Source of the DNA: PWPS01 sp964573145
GTDB taxonomy: Bacteria > Patescibacteriota > Minisyncoccia > Minisyncoccales > PWPS01
Length of the DNA stretch: 12,617 bases
Direction: 5' to 3'
Assembly: GCA_964573145.1 (NCBI GenBank)
Contig: CAZNIM010000020.1
Span: 1 to 12,617, forward strand
The translations under genes were made by a program, and so were the position numbers. Under the pieces are notes generated by a model, which was not told the origin of the DNA, searched no databases, and saw nothing but the letters and a program-made list of their open reading frames with translations. Below, piece by piece: positions 1 to 5,790 of this stretch; the stretch's first letter is position 1, and every line of letters begins with the position of its first letter.

Positions 1-1295
1 TCGGACCATAAACCTTCTTCGTTTCTCACCCTTATCTCCCACTCATGATCAGAATTAAAATTCAAATCGAAATGGTCATCGACATAAAAAGTATCGGTAT
101 CTCCGGACAGTTCCCTTTCATAAGTCTCTCCGTTATCCGTGTCATTTATAATTATATGAAAACGATCTTGATTTAAAAAAGGAGTATTTCGATCATGGTA
201 ATCCCAATATAAAACTATATCCGGAGTAGAATCACCACATCCGGTTAAATCGTCAACTTCGGTATCCAATATTTCCGGTCGGGCTAAAATCTTAAGGTCC
301 ACTTCAAAGCTGTCATCTTCGGATGAAACTGTTCCGGTATAACTCCCGGCGTCTCCGTAAGCGGGCATCACTGTTAAGGTTGGTCCCCAATAAATAGATT
401 CTCCCCGATCAAGGCAAACCTCCTCCGAATCACTCCCCACTCCCGGAATTTCATAGATTATATCCTGACAACCATAAACGTCGCCCGTATTTCTAACCGT
501 CACTCTGACCGAGCTTTCCTCTTCTTCTTCAACTCCGTCCGGGCTCCAATAATATGAATCTTCCCGCGGATAAACTTCAAAAGTAGCCGGTTGTGGTTCT
601 AAAAGCCTTATCACTACACTCCCATCTTCCCCCCAATCACTATCATAAGAACCTCCGTCTCCTCCGGAACAATTACCATGTGTAAGCCGACCCACTCGGT
701 AATCAGAATTCCAATAAGTGCCTCCACAACTTCCCCAATCAATACTATCGCTACTCTGATGCCTTACAACTCCATCTCCTCCGGGATAATCATACCCCAT
801 CGTAACCTCTCCGTCTTCACCCAAATAAACTTGACCAACCGTAGTGTAGCCTGCCGATCCACCACATCCACCGCCGCCGCCGGTAGCTCTGTAATTACTA
901 TCACCCCAGCTCCTCTTCCACAATCCACCACCACCGCCGCCGCCGGTGATTGCTAAAACGGTATTTCCGTCCGCTACTATGGCAGAAGAGCCGCCGCCGC
1001 CGCCGCCGCCGAAGGCATTGTTAAAAAAACCTCCCGTTCGTCCCGTTCCACCATCACCTCCGTCACAAAAACCATATCCTCCCGATGCGTTTCCGCCGCC
1101 GCCTTGGCCGACATAAACTGTTATATTATCAAAGTCATAGACATCCAAAGTAAGTCCAAATATTCCTCCTCCATTACGACCTACCGTTCCGTGACTGGTT
1201 CCTCCTCCGGTGTCATGAGTAGCTCCACCACCGGCGCCTTCTAAATCTATTTCAATATAGGTATAATCGGAGACGTCAATATTATAAGAACCGGG
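1..1295 (-). CDS. Glycine-rich secreted/surface protein with Ig-like domains (partial at both ends)
   Basis: One open frame of 431 codons crosses this whole stretch on the minus strand. It has no start because it enters from the assembly gap, and no stop because it leaves the window. Visible residues 1 to about 230 form a glycine-rich domain: it begins PGSYNIDVSDYTYIEIDLEGAG, continues with YVGQGGGGN, and carries runs of up to seven glycines encoded by GGC repeats. Residues about 233-340 look like an Ig/CARDB-type beta domain with two cysteines (ATFEVYP ... VRVTVRNTGD). Residues about 342-431 look like a fibronectin-III-like domain ending at VRNEEGLWS. This architecture fits a large exported adhesin-like or cell-surface protein. 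The signal peptide, if any, would lie in the gap. It follows mltG on the same strand, but co-transcription cannot be judged across the gap. The family assignment rests on composition and fold-like spacing, so the function is unknown. Confidence 0.75.
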
Positions 1296-1395
1296 NNNNN
1301 NNNNNNNNNNNNNNNNNNNNNNNNNNNNNNNNNNNNNNNNNNNNNNNNNNNNNNNNNNNNNNNNNNNNNNNNNNNNNNNNNNNNNNNNNNNNNNN
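1296..1395. other. Assembly gap (100 N)
   Basis: There are exactly 100 undetermined bases, the usual placeholder for a scaffold gap of unknown size. On the right it cuts mltG just before its C-terminus. On the left it cuts the glycine-rich protein before its N-terminus. The true length is unknown, and the join was presumably made from read pairs. Any reading frame across it is meaningless. Confidence 0.97.
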
Positions 1396-2402
1396 TGATT
1401 TCTGCTGAAAATCGTTTCTCCCGTTTCCGGATCGGATAAGTAATACCAAAAATCATTATCCATCGGCCTTATGGCCGCCTTTATACTTTCTATCCCCGGA
1501 TTCGATATCGGTCCTTCCGGAAGTCCGTTTTGAGCGTAAGTGTTATACGGAGAATTTATCCTCGTTTCCGAAATAAGAACATCCGTCCCTCTTCTACCGG
1601 TAATATAATTAACCGTTGCATCCACTTGTAAAGGAATTCCGGCTCTCATTCTTCTCCATAAGATATCAGCTACCATCTTTTTATCTTCAAGAGTTCTCAC
1701 CTCTCTCTCCAATATCGAGGCCATCGTTATTATCTCATGGACACTTCTTCCCGAATCTTCAATCTCTTCCATTATACCTTCCGAGAGCCTTCTTTCCAAG
1801 TTAAGAATCATTCTTCTGACCATATCTTTAGGATTTTTCGGATTAACTCGATAAGTATCGGGGAAAAGATATCCTTCAAGCGAAGCGTTATCGGGTAAGT
1901 CTTCAAGGACTCTGTATCTATCTTCTATCCCCGTCGGCAAATCGGAGATCTCTATTAGATCGGCTTGCGGCTTCGATATCCCGGTTATCGATAAAAACTC
2001 TTCTCTGTCCACAATCCCTGTCTCTTCGAGGTGTTCGGCCATCTGAAGAAGCGTCCATCCTTCTATCAGGGTGACGGTTTCATAAAAGGTATCACCGTCA
2101 TAAAACTTATTAATTACATCTATGATCGACATCTCTGAATCCAATCTGTAGCTACCGGCCTGCATTCCCCCCGCTCTTCCGGTAATACGAGAATACCCCA
2201 AGAAAAGATACTTTGATCTAATAATTTCATTTTCAACCAAGCCGTCAGCTATATCAACTAAACGCTGTCCTCTTTCAACCTCAAAAATAACTCCTTCTTC
2301 CGGCATTTCCTTCGAGTAATTCAAAATAAAAAATGAAATCGCAATAAATACGATAAAAAGTGTTAGAATTATCTGAACGGCTCTCTTAATCATCTTTTTC
2401 AT
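1396..2402 (-). CDS. mltG: Endolytic murein transglycosylase MltG (YceG-like), 3' end lost in gap
   Basis: MltG cleaves nascent glycan strands at the outer face of the membrane and ends peptidoglycan polymerisation. The frame gives 335 residues. A cytoplasmic stub MKKMIKR is followed by one transmembrane anchor (about 8-28), a LysM-like lead domain (VIFEVERGQRLVDIADGL, then QAGSYRL), and the YceG catalytic domain. Family landmarks are visible: LEGYLFPDTY at 176-185, ASILERE at 228-234 with the catalytic Glu at 232, then PLQVDATVNY and NSPYNTY..GLPEGPISNPG. The frame enters the gap at FSRN, only about a dozen residues before the expected end. The start is either ATG 2402 or the in-frame ATG 2393. 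Both overlap the end of pcm (17 or 8 bases), which suggests translational coupling, and neither has a clear Shine-Dalgarno site. It is the third gene of the def-pcm-mltG cluster. Confidence 0.93.
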
Positions 2403-3015
2403 CTTTAATCAGGGGAACGAAGCGAAATCCAAAATATCTTTCTTTTTCGAATCGATCCGCTCTTTTTGTTAATTTATAAATATAGCTACCTATCGGCGCT
2501 ACGACCACTCCCCCCATTACTAATTGATCATACCAAGATGAGGGTATCTCTTCTTCGGCAGAGAGGGCGGCCGAGACCAAAATCTTATCGTACGGCGACT
2601 TTTTTTGATAACCTAAATATCCATCACCGCAAATCAAATTCAATCTTTCCTTATTAAATATGCTGATTAGATTTCTTTCTCCCCATTTTTTAATTTCCGG
2701 CACCCTCTCCACTCCGACCACTTCTCCCTCCTGTCCGACTATCTCCATTAATAGTCCGGTCGTCCATCCCGATCCGAAACCGATGTCCAATATTTTATCT
2801 CCCTTCTGTGGATTTAAAAGATCAAGCATAAAAGCGACCGTTGAAGGTTGTGATATCGTTTGCCCTTCCCCTATCGGAAGAGGCCTATCCTCATAAGCCT
2901 TGGTTTTTAATTTTTCAGGAACGAAATTTTTCCTGTCAATTTTCAGAAAAGCTTGCTCAAGCTTCGTTTCTTTCAAAAGTCCTCGCTCTTTTAAATTATC
3001 AATCAATTTCTTCAC
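2386..3015 (-). CDS. pcm: Protein-L-isoaspartate O-methyltransferase
   Basis: This SAM-dependent methyltransferase repairs or marks isoaspartyl residues in aged proteins. The motifs seen are typical of PCMT: the pre-motif stretch RPLPIGEGQTISQPSTVAFM, SAM-binding motif I ILDIGFGSGWTTG, an acidic end of strand 2 (VVGVER), and the later DGYLGYQKKSPYDKILVSAA and GGVVVAPIG. The frame stays open upstream to an ATG at 3072, giving 228 residues, but that start would overlap def by 74 bases. The GTG at 3015 gives about 209 residues, close to the family length. It begins VKKLIDNLKERGLL, where the family usually begins, and overlaps def by 17 bases. A TTG at 3006 is a further option. I prefer 3015, but the start is not settled. 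It lies between def and mltG with short overlaps on both sides, so the three genes probably form one operon. Confidence 0.88.
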   Translation of the reverse strand: MKKLIDNLKERGLLKETKLEQAFLKIDRKNFVPEKLKTKAYEDRPLPIGEGQTISQPSTVAFMLDLLNPQKGDKILDIGFGSGWTTGLLMEIVGQEGEVVGVERVPEIKKWGERNLISIFNKERLNLICGDGYLGYQKKSPYDKILVSAALSAEEEIPSSWYDQLVMGGVVVAPIGSYIYKLTKRADRFEKERYFGFRFVPLIKDEKDD

Positions 3016-3487
3016 GGTTGAAAAATTTTCCAAAGCGAGCTTTAATTTTTTCCAAAGATCCGGCTTTATCAATAAACAACTTTCCGAAAAGATGATCTAT
3101 TTCATGCTGAAAAACAACCGCGCCAATACCTTCCGCCTCCAACACCATTCTTTCTCCTTCCTCCATTAAAGCTTCAACTTTAATTTTTTTAGGCCTTTCA
3201 ACATCTATCCACAAACCGGGAAAGCTCAAGCACCCCTCTTTTGTCGTTATCGTCTCTTTACTCTTTTCCGTAATTTCGGGATTCATGAAAGCATAGTAAT
3301 CTTCTCCGTCCTTCACTACGAAAAGCTGCTTCGCCACTCCTATTTGAGTAGCCGCTAAACCGACTCCGTCGGCTTCAATCAATATTTGCTTCATCTCGGA
3401 AATCAGGTCTTTAACTTCATCCACACTCTCTACTTTTTTGGCCTTTTTTCTGAGACGCGGGTCGGGATATTCTATTATCTTTCTCAT
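2999..3487 (-). CDS. def: Peptide deformylase
   Basis: This metalloenzyme removes the N-formyl group from nascent proteins at the ribosome. All three family motifs are present. Counted from the ATG at 3487 they are motif 1 GVGLAATQIG (41-50), motif 2 EGCLS (84-88, with the metal-ligand Cys 86), and motif 3 HEIDH (128-132, with the two metal-binding His and the catalytic Glu). After HEIDHL the residue is Phe, where Asn is common. Length is 162 residues, normal for a short deformylase. The frame can be extended to a TTG at 3496, adding three residues (MKI), but the ATG followed by RKIIEYPDPRLR is the usual beginning. A perfect TATAAT lies 31 bases upstream of the ATG. The stop TGA at 2999-3001 shows UGA is not recoded. 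It is first in the def-pcm-mltG cluster. Confidence 0.96.
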   Translation of the reverse strand: MRKIIEYPDPRLRKKAKKVESVDEVKDLISEMKQILIEADGVGLAATQIGVAKQLFVVKDGEDYYAFMNPEITEKSKETITTKEGCLSFPGLWIDVERPKKIKVEALMEEGERMVLEAEGIGAVVFQHEIDHLFGKLFIDKAGSLEKIKARFGKFFNREEID

Positions 3488-3517
3488 TATTTTCAACTTT
3501 TTATTTACAAGTGTATC

Positions 3518-3546
3518 ATTATACTATAAAAGCGAGTTAAATTAAA
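3518..3546 (-). promoter_or_regulatory. Putative sigma-70-type promoter of the def-pcm-mltG operon
   Basis: On the minus strand a perfect TATAAT (3518-3523) lies 17 bases downstream of a weak -35, TTTAAT (3541-3546). The predicted start of transcription near 3511 leaves a leader of about 24 bases before the def ATG. The promoter sits right after the pilin stop, so def can be expressed independently of the pilin. Confidence 0.55.
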
Positions 3547-3547
3547 C

Positions 3548-4354
3548 CTACTCGATAATCATAATATCTCCATAAATTCTACCGAACTGATTCTCGGCCA
3601 CCGCCCTGAAGTAGTGTGTCTCCTCATCCGGAAAGCCGTCCGCCGTTTCTTGAAACTCACCCGTTGAGGTGATTGTCACCGGATCGGTTGTTTCAAGTTC
3701 TATATCCTCCTCCTCGGGCTCGGGAACAGCTGCTATCACCGGAGAAAGAGATGCTAACAAACTGCTTGCTCCGTAACCGTTGGAAGCCAGTCCGTATCCG
3801 TATTCGAACCAAACTTCAGCCTCGAAATCAGCTCCGAAAGAGGTCAGCTCTCCGGTAAATTCCCATTCGAAATCTCCCAACTGATCTACCGAAACGGTAA
3901 CCACTTGCGGAGTAGTTCTTCCGAAGGCGATCGGTCTGGTTTCTGCATTATAAGATAAAAGAGTAACGCTTCCGGTCGATATGAAGTAGCCGGTTCCGTC
4001 ATAAGCTTCACTGACCGACCCTTGTGGATCAACCGGTATCGAAGATAAAAATCCTTCGGTAGTAAGCTCACTCAAATCGACCAAGTCTCCACAAGTGTAT
4101 TCTTCCGGATTGGTATTGCATATCTCGGTTAATTCCGCAGGGATGGTTAGGTTTCCCCAAGTTCCGTGGTTGTAGACTTGATAAGATATGAGAGCGTTAT
4201 AAACCGAGTTTAAGTTTCTCTCTCTCGAGGCGTCTCTGGCTTGTGCGAACTGCTGACCGGGATTGATAGCGACGATAACCGCTGCGGCAAGGATAGCGAT
4301 TATTCCGATTACTATTAGTAATTCTATTAGGGTGAAACCTTTTTTGTTCTTCAT
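3548..4354 (-). CDS. Type IV pilin-like (prepilin/pseudopilin) protein
   Basis: The N-terminus MKNKKG followed by FTLIELLIVIGIIAILAAA is a textbook class III prepilin signal. The prepilin peptidase should cut between Gly6 and Phe7. The mature protein then carries Glu5 and a hydrophobic alpha1 helix (residues 7-29) that anchors it in the membrane and packs the fibre core. NPGQQFAQARDASRERNLNSVYNALISYQ is the usual alpha1-C segment of pilin/GspG-like proteins. There is a Cys pair (ICNTNPEEYTCGD). The C-terminal ~110 residues, from about TTPQVVTVSVD on, look like an added beta-sandwich/FN3-like domain ending HYFRAVAENQFGRIYGD, which is unusual for a small pilin. Length is 268. No pilus assembly gene is in the window. 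Exact role (major pilin, minor pilin or pseudopilin) cannot be told. No Shine-Dalgarno site precedes the ATG. A structured leader lies upstream. Confidence 0.92.
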   Translation of the reverse strand: MKNKKGFTLIELLIVIGIIAILAAAVIVAINPGQQFAQARDASRERNLNSVYNALISYQVYNHGTWGNLTIPAELTEICNTNPEEYTCGDLVDLSELTTEGFLSSIPVDPQGSVSEAYDGTGYFISTGSVTLLSYNAETRPIAFGRTTPQVVTVSVDQLGDFEWEFTGELTSFGADFEAEVWFEYGYGLASNGYGASSLLASLSPVIAAVPEPEEEDIELETTDPVTITSTGEFQETADGFPDEETHYFRAVAENQFGRIYGDIMIIE

Positions 4355-4368
4355 ATTTTTATAAATTT

Positions 4369-4388
4369 AAAAAACCGCCCGTCGGCGG
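4369..4388 (-). terminator. Intrinsic-terminator-like hairpin in the pilin leader
   Basis: On the minus strand CCGCC-GACG-GGCGG (a 5-bp all-GC stem, tetraloop at 4380-4383) is followed at once by six T (4374-4369). It lies only 14 bases before the pilin ATG. No promoter fits between the T-run and the ATG, so transcription of the pilin must pass through it. It is therefore either an attenuator of the pilin or a leaky terminator for transcripts arriving from the tRNA/rpmG side. Confidence 0.6.
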
Positions 4389-4392
4389 AAAG

Positions 4393-4438
4393 ACAAAGCC
4401 AAAACCGACTGTAATCGGTTTTGAGCGGTGGCTTTTGT
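4393..4438 (-). promoter_or_regulatory. Structured leader hairpin upstream of the pilin gene
   Basis: Read on the minus strand, AAAGCC (4435-4430), a 7-base bulge ACCGCTC, AAAACCGA (4422-4415), a loop TTACAG, TCGGTTTT (4408-4401) and GGCTTT (4400-4395) form a two-part stem of 6 + 8 perfect pairs. The bulge contains ACCGC, complementary to GCGGT in the 3' arm of the following terminator hairpin, so mutually exclusive folds are possible. The predicted transcription start is about at its 5' end. It matches no riboswitch class I recognise. Confidence 0.5.
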
Positions 4439-4445
4439 ATTTTTC

Positions 4446-4473
4446 ATAATACAAATTTCAACCAGTAGGTTAA
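4446..4473 (-). promoter_or_regulatory. Putative promoter of the pilin gene
   Basis: On the minus strand TTAACC (4468-4473) is separated by 16 bases from TATTAT (4446-4451), giving matches of 4/6 and 5/6 to the consensus. Initiation near 4439 would produce an ~85-base leader that starts with the hairpin described at 4393-4438. AT-rich sequence makes chance matches easy. Confidence 0.35.
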
Positions 4474-4560
4474 AAGATGCTTTCTTCTTTTGTTATAGGA
4501 GATAGCGCTTATAAAGCAAATAACCTTCAGGCTGTTGTGGGAGGTTAGACCTTGCACAAA

Positions 4561-4636
4561 ATGAAAATATCCCCTTCACGGAAGCCCTCGCCTACCTGCC
4601 GACAGGTAGGCAGGAATTTCACCCCTTTTAAACGCA
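4561..4636. repeat. Decayed third copy of the tandem structured element, interrupted by a palindrome
   Basis: Bases 4566-4591 match the start of copy B (4781-4806) at 18 of 26 positions without gaps, including the CCC.TT.C and GAAGC.CTC blocks. After that the homology stops at a palindrome with 9-bp arms (4590-4598 and 4603-4611). The 3' half of the element, including the partner of the outer stem, is missing, so it looks like a truncated relic. Confidence 0.45.
4590..4611. repeat. REP-like palindrome (GCCTACCTG ... CAGGTAGGC)
   Basis: Nine-base perfect inverted arms surround a 4-base centre CCGA. The sequence belongs to the same CCTGCC/GGCAGG type as the palindrome at 4882-4895, so this is a dispersed short repeat with two instances in this window. 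The GC-rich content differs from its AT-rich surroundings. Confidence 0.6.
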
Positions 4637-4768
4637 AACACCCTTTTCGAAGGAGCTCTCGCAGGTAATTTAGCATGGTTTTTAGCTTTGCTGAAATAAA
4701 TTACCGAGAGCGCAAGAGCAGAATTCTCGCTGGAGAATTCGAGCTCTGGTCCTTATAAAAAGGGTGTT
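4637..4768. repeat. Structured element, copy A
   Basis: A 132-base unit folds as nested stems. P1 is AACACCCTTTT (4637-4647) with AAAAGGGTGTT (4758-4768). P2 is AAGGA (4650-4654) with TCCTT (4750-4754). P3 is GCTCTC (4655-4660) with GAGAGC (4706-4711), then a 3-base bulge, GGTAATTT (4664-4671) with AAATTACC (4698-4705), and an apical AGCA/TGCT. P4 is GAATTCTC (4721-4728) with GAGAATTC (4733-4740). The unit pairs with copy B in sequence and in fold. I cannot tell which strand would be the functional RNA. No open reading frame explains it. Confidence 0.75.
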
Positions 4769-4780
4769 AAGTGATATGAA

Positions 4781-4934
4781 GATACCCTTTTCAAAGAAGC
4801 TCTCACAGGCAGTTTAGCATGGTTTTTCAGCTTTGCTGAAAATAAACTGCCGAGAGCGCAGGAGCCAAAATCACGCCGCGCGCCTGCCGGCAGGCAGGGT
4901 ATTTTGAACTCCGATTCTTATCGAAAAGGGTATC
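4781..4934. repeat. Structured element, copy B
   Basis: This second 154-base unit starts 12 bases after copy A. P1 is GATACCCTTTTC (4781-4792) with GAAAAGGGTATC (4923-4934), 12 perfect pairs. P2 is AAGAA (4794-4798) with TTCTT (4915-4919). P3 is GCTCTC (4799-4804) with GAGAGC (4852-4857), a 3-base bulge, GGCAGTTT (4808-4815) with AAACTGCC (4844-4851), and the same AGCA/TGCT tip with a nearly identical T-rich loop. P4 is CAAAAT (4866-4871) with ATTTTG (4901-4906), extended by a GC-rich palindrome. Differences from copy A inside P1, P2 and P3 come in compensating pairs. Read on the minus strand it begins 9 bases after the mature 3' end of tRNA-Trp. Confidence 0.75.
4882..4895. repeat. REP-like palindrome inside stem P4 of copy B
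   Basis: GCCTGCCGGCAGGC is a perfect 14-base palindrome. It sits where copy A has a simple 8-bp hairpin, so it appears to have been inserted into or to have replaced the tip of P4. It shares its core with the palindrome at 4590-4611. Confidence 0.6.
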
Positions 4935-4943
4935 GAATGAACG

Positions 4944-5016
4944 CAGGGGCGGAGGGACTCGAACCCCCAAGACGGGATTTGGAATCCCGCGGTTTGCCAA
5001 TTGAGCCTACGCCCCC
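4944..5016 (-). tRNA. tRNA-Trp (anticodon CCA)
   Basis: The acceptor arms GGGGGCG and CGCCCCT (first pair G-U), anticodon stem CGGGA/TCCCG with loop TTCCAAA, and T arm GGGGG-TTCGAGT-CCCTC give a complete 73-base tRNA reading UGG. The D arm is slightly irregular, with one extra base and a C-A mismatch. CCA is not encoded: discriminator G is followed by CGT. It starts 5 bases after the rpmG stop. Confidence 0.92.
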
Positions 5017-5021
5017 TACTA

Positions 5022-5195
5022 CTACCTTACTTTTGATTTATGATCGGTGTGCTTTTTGCAATGCTTGCAAAACTTACTCGGTTTAAGATCTTCTATCTCT
5101 ACCGCTTTTCCTTTCGGTTTTTGAATGTAATAATTTGTTTTCTTACATTCACCACACTCGAGCATAATATACGGTTTTCTTGTCCTGGTTGCCAT
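5022..5195 (-). CDS. rpmG: Ribosomal protein bL33
   Basis: This is a 57-residue protein of the large ribosomal subunit, near the E site. The start MATRTRKPYIMLECGECKK is typical of bL33. Two CxxC pairs (Cys14/Cys17 and Cys43/Cys46) make it the zinc-binding form, and the tail KHCKKHTDHK is the conserved C-terminal signature. Length is normal for the family. It runs from ATG 5195 to TAG 5022-5024. No Shine-Dalgarno site is seen, only an A-rich stretch. It lies 22 bases after tRNA-Thr and 5 bases before tRNA-Trp, so it must be cut out of the same transcript as the tRNAs. In many bacteria rpmG and tRNA-Trp sit directly before secE-nusG. Here no secE follows within the window. Confidence 0.95.
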   Translation of the reverse strand: MATRTRKPYIMLECGECKKTNYYIQKPKGKAVEIEDLKPSKFCKHCKKHTDHKSKVR

Positions 5196-5217
5196 ATTTT
5201 TTCTTTTTTTATCTTTG

Positions 5218-5289
<72 letters not shown>

Positions 5290-5306
5290 TTTTACTTTTA
5301 AAACGG

Positions 5307-5390
5307 TGGGCCGGGAGGGATTCGAACCCCCGAAGGCATGAAGCCAACAGATTTACAGTCTGTTCCATTTGGCCGCTTTGGTACCGACCC
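5307..5390 (-). tRNA. tRNA-Tyr (anticodon GTA)
   Basis: This is an 84-base class II tRNA with a long variable arm (GGC-TTCAT-GCC). The acceptor GGGTCGG pairs with CCGGCCC. The anticodon stem ACAGA/TCTGT holds the loop CTGTAAA, and the T arm is GGGGG-TTCGAAT-CCCTC. Discriminator A is followed by CCG, so a full CCA is not encoded. It is the first gene of the tRNA/rpmG operon. Confidence 0.97.
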
Positions 5391-5407
5391 GTTCTTTCTC
5401 GGATGCT

Positions 5408-5435
5408 ATTATAGCATAAATATCCTTGCTCGCAA
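5408..5435 (-). promoter_or_regulatory. Promoter of the tRNA-Tyr/tRNA-Thr/rpmG/tRNA-Trp operon
   Basis: On the minus strand TTGCGA (5430-5435) and a perfect TATAAT (5408-5413) are 16 bases apart. The -10 sits inside a short GCTAT-A-ATAGC palindrome. Transcription from about 5401 would begin some 10 bases before tRNA-Tyr, as expected for a tRNA operon. Confidence 0.65.
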
Positions 5436-5456
5436 CTTAAGGGGACACCTTCCCTT

Positions 5457-5738
5457 TTAAAAAAACATTCTCGGATCCAGAGAGAAAAATCCCAAAAATA
5501 TTCCGGCGAGAAGAGTAATCATAATCACAACCACCAAGGTTAAAGCTATCAGCTTTCCCCTGTCACTCCCGGCAGACATCTTTTCTTCAAGATATTCTCC
5601 ACTACTGTTTAAAAGCTTGTCCAGCGCTTTATCCACTTCTTCCTTTTTCCACCCGGCGGATATCAATATCTTTCTCACTTTAACCGGTGAAGTTCCTTCT
5701 CGCAAAGCTTTTTTAGCGTATTTTGTTATCTTATCCAT
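5457..5738 (-). CDS. Small membrane protein with an N-terminal UBA-like three-helix domain
   Basis: I do not recognise a named family. Counted from the ATG at 5738, the protein has 93 residues. Residues about 3-42 look like a compact three-helix unit (TKYAKKALREGTSPVKVRKILISAGW, then EEVDKALDKL), resembling UBA/CUE-type or DUF-like domains with the pattern helix - G-x-S/P - ILxxAGW - helix. A charged linker (about 43-60) follows, then one strongly hydrophobic helix (about 61-84, ALTLVVVIMITLLAGIFLGFF) and a short tail. It is probably a single-pass membrane protein with the domain in the cytoplasm. The frame extends upstream to a TTG at 5762, but that codon overlaps a TATAAT at 5762-5767 placed well for the ATG start, so I chose ATG. 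It follows uvrC by about 46 bases and may be transcribed separately. Function unknown. Confidence 0.8.
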   Translation of the reverse strand: MDKITKYAKKALREGTSPVKVRKILISAGWKKEEVDKALDKLLNSSGEYLEEKMSAGSDRGKLIALTLVVVIMITLLAGIFLGFFSLDPRMFF

Positions 5739-5761
5739 CAAATTAATCTTGTTACTGGTCA

Positions 5762-5790
5762 ATTATACTAAAAATTAAGGACTATTAAAA
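5762..5790 (-). promoter_or_regulatory. Putative promoter of the small membrane protein gene
   Basis: On the minus strand a perfect TATAAT (5762-5767) lies 24 bases before the ATG. The only -35 candidate at 17 bases is TTTTAA (5785-5790), which is weak and overlaps the uvrC stop. The -10 alone argues against use of the upstream TTG. Confidence 0.4.

Noticed and set aside
678..956. Plus-strand open frame of 92 codons
   Set aside because: It lies entirely opposite the glycine-rich minus-strand protein. Its Thr/Ala/Ser-rich sequence is the complement of GGC/GGT glycine codons, so it is a shadow frame.
1247..1456. Minus-strand open frame crossing the N run
   Set aside because: It joins two unrelated out-of-frame segments of mltG and the glycine-rich gene across unknown sequence.
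3488..3496. TTG start for def
   Set aside because: It adds only MKI before the normal ATG start, and has no ribosome binding site.
4393..4438. c-di-GMP (GEMM) riboswitch, because of the AAAGCCACCG segment upstream of a pilin
   Set aside because: The other conserved parts of that aptamer, including the second stem and tetraloop receptor, are absent. The likeness is limited to a few bases.
4474..4560. Small gene or known RNA between the pilin promoter and the repeats
   Set aside because: No convincing start, reading frame or fold was found. An AGGAGA at 4498-4503 has no start codon at a useful distance.
4637..4934. CRISPR array
   Set aside because: There are only two long units with internal inverted repeats, no short identical direct repeats with unique spacers, and no cas genes.
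4637..4934. MITE or insertion-sequence ends (terminal inverted repeats of 11-12 bp)
   Set aside because: No target-site duplication flanks either copy, no transposase is present, and the paired compensating changes along several stems suggest selection on folding. It is not fully excluded, because gene conversion within hairpins can mimic covariation.
5436..5462. Terminator hairpin AAGGG/CCCTT after the tRNA promoter region
   Set aside because: The stem is only five pairs, with no T-run on either strand.
5739..5762. TTG start for the small membrane protein
   Set aside because: It overlaps the -10 box of the likely promoter, so a transcript from there would not contain it.
5457..5785. uvrC broken by a frameshift, with the missing HhH domain downstream
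   Set aside because: The downstream sequence encodes a different protein with a helical domain and membrane segment. No HhH motif is visible in any frame.
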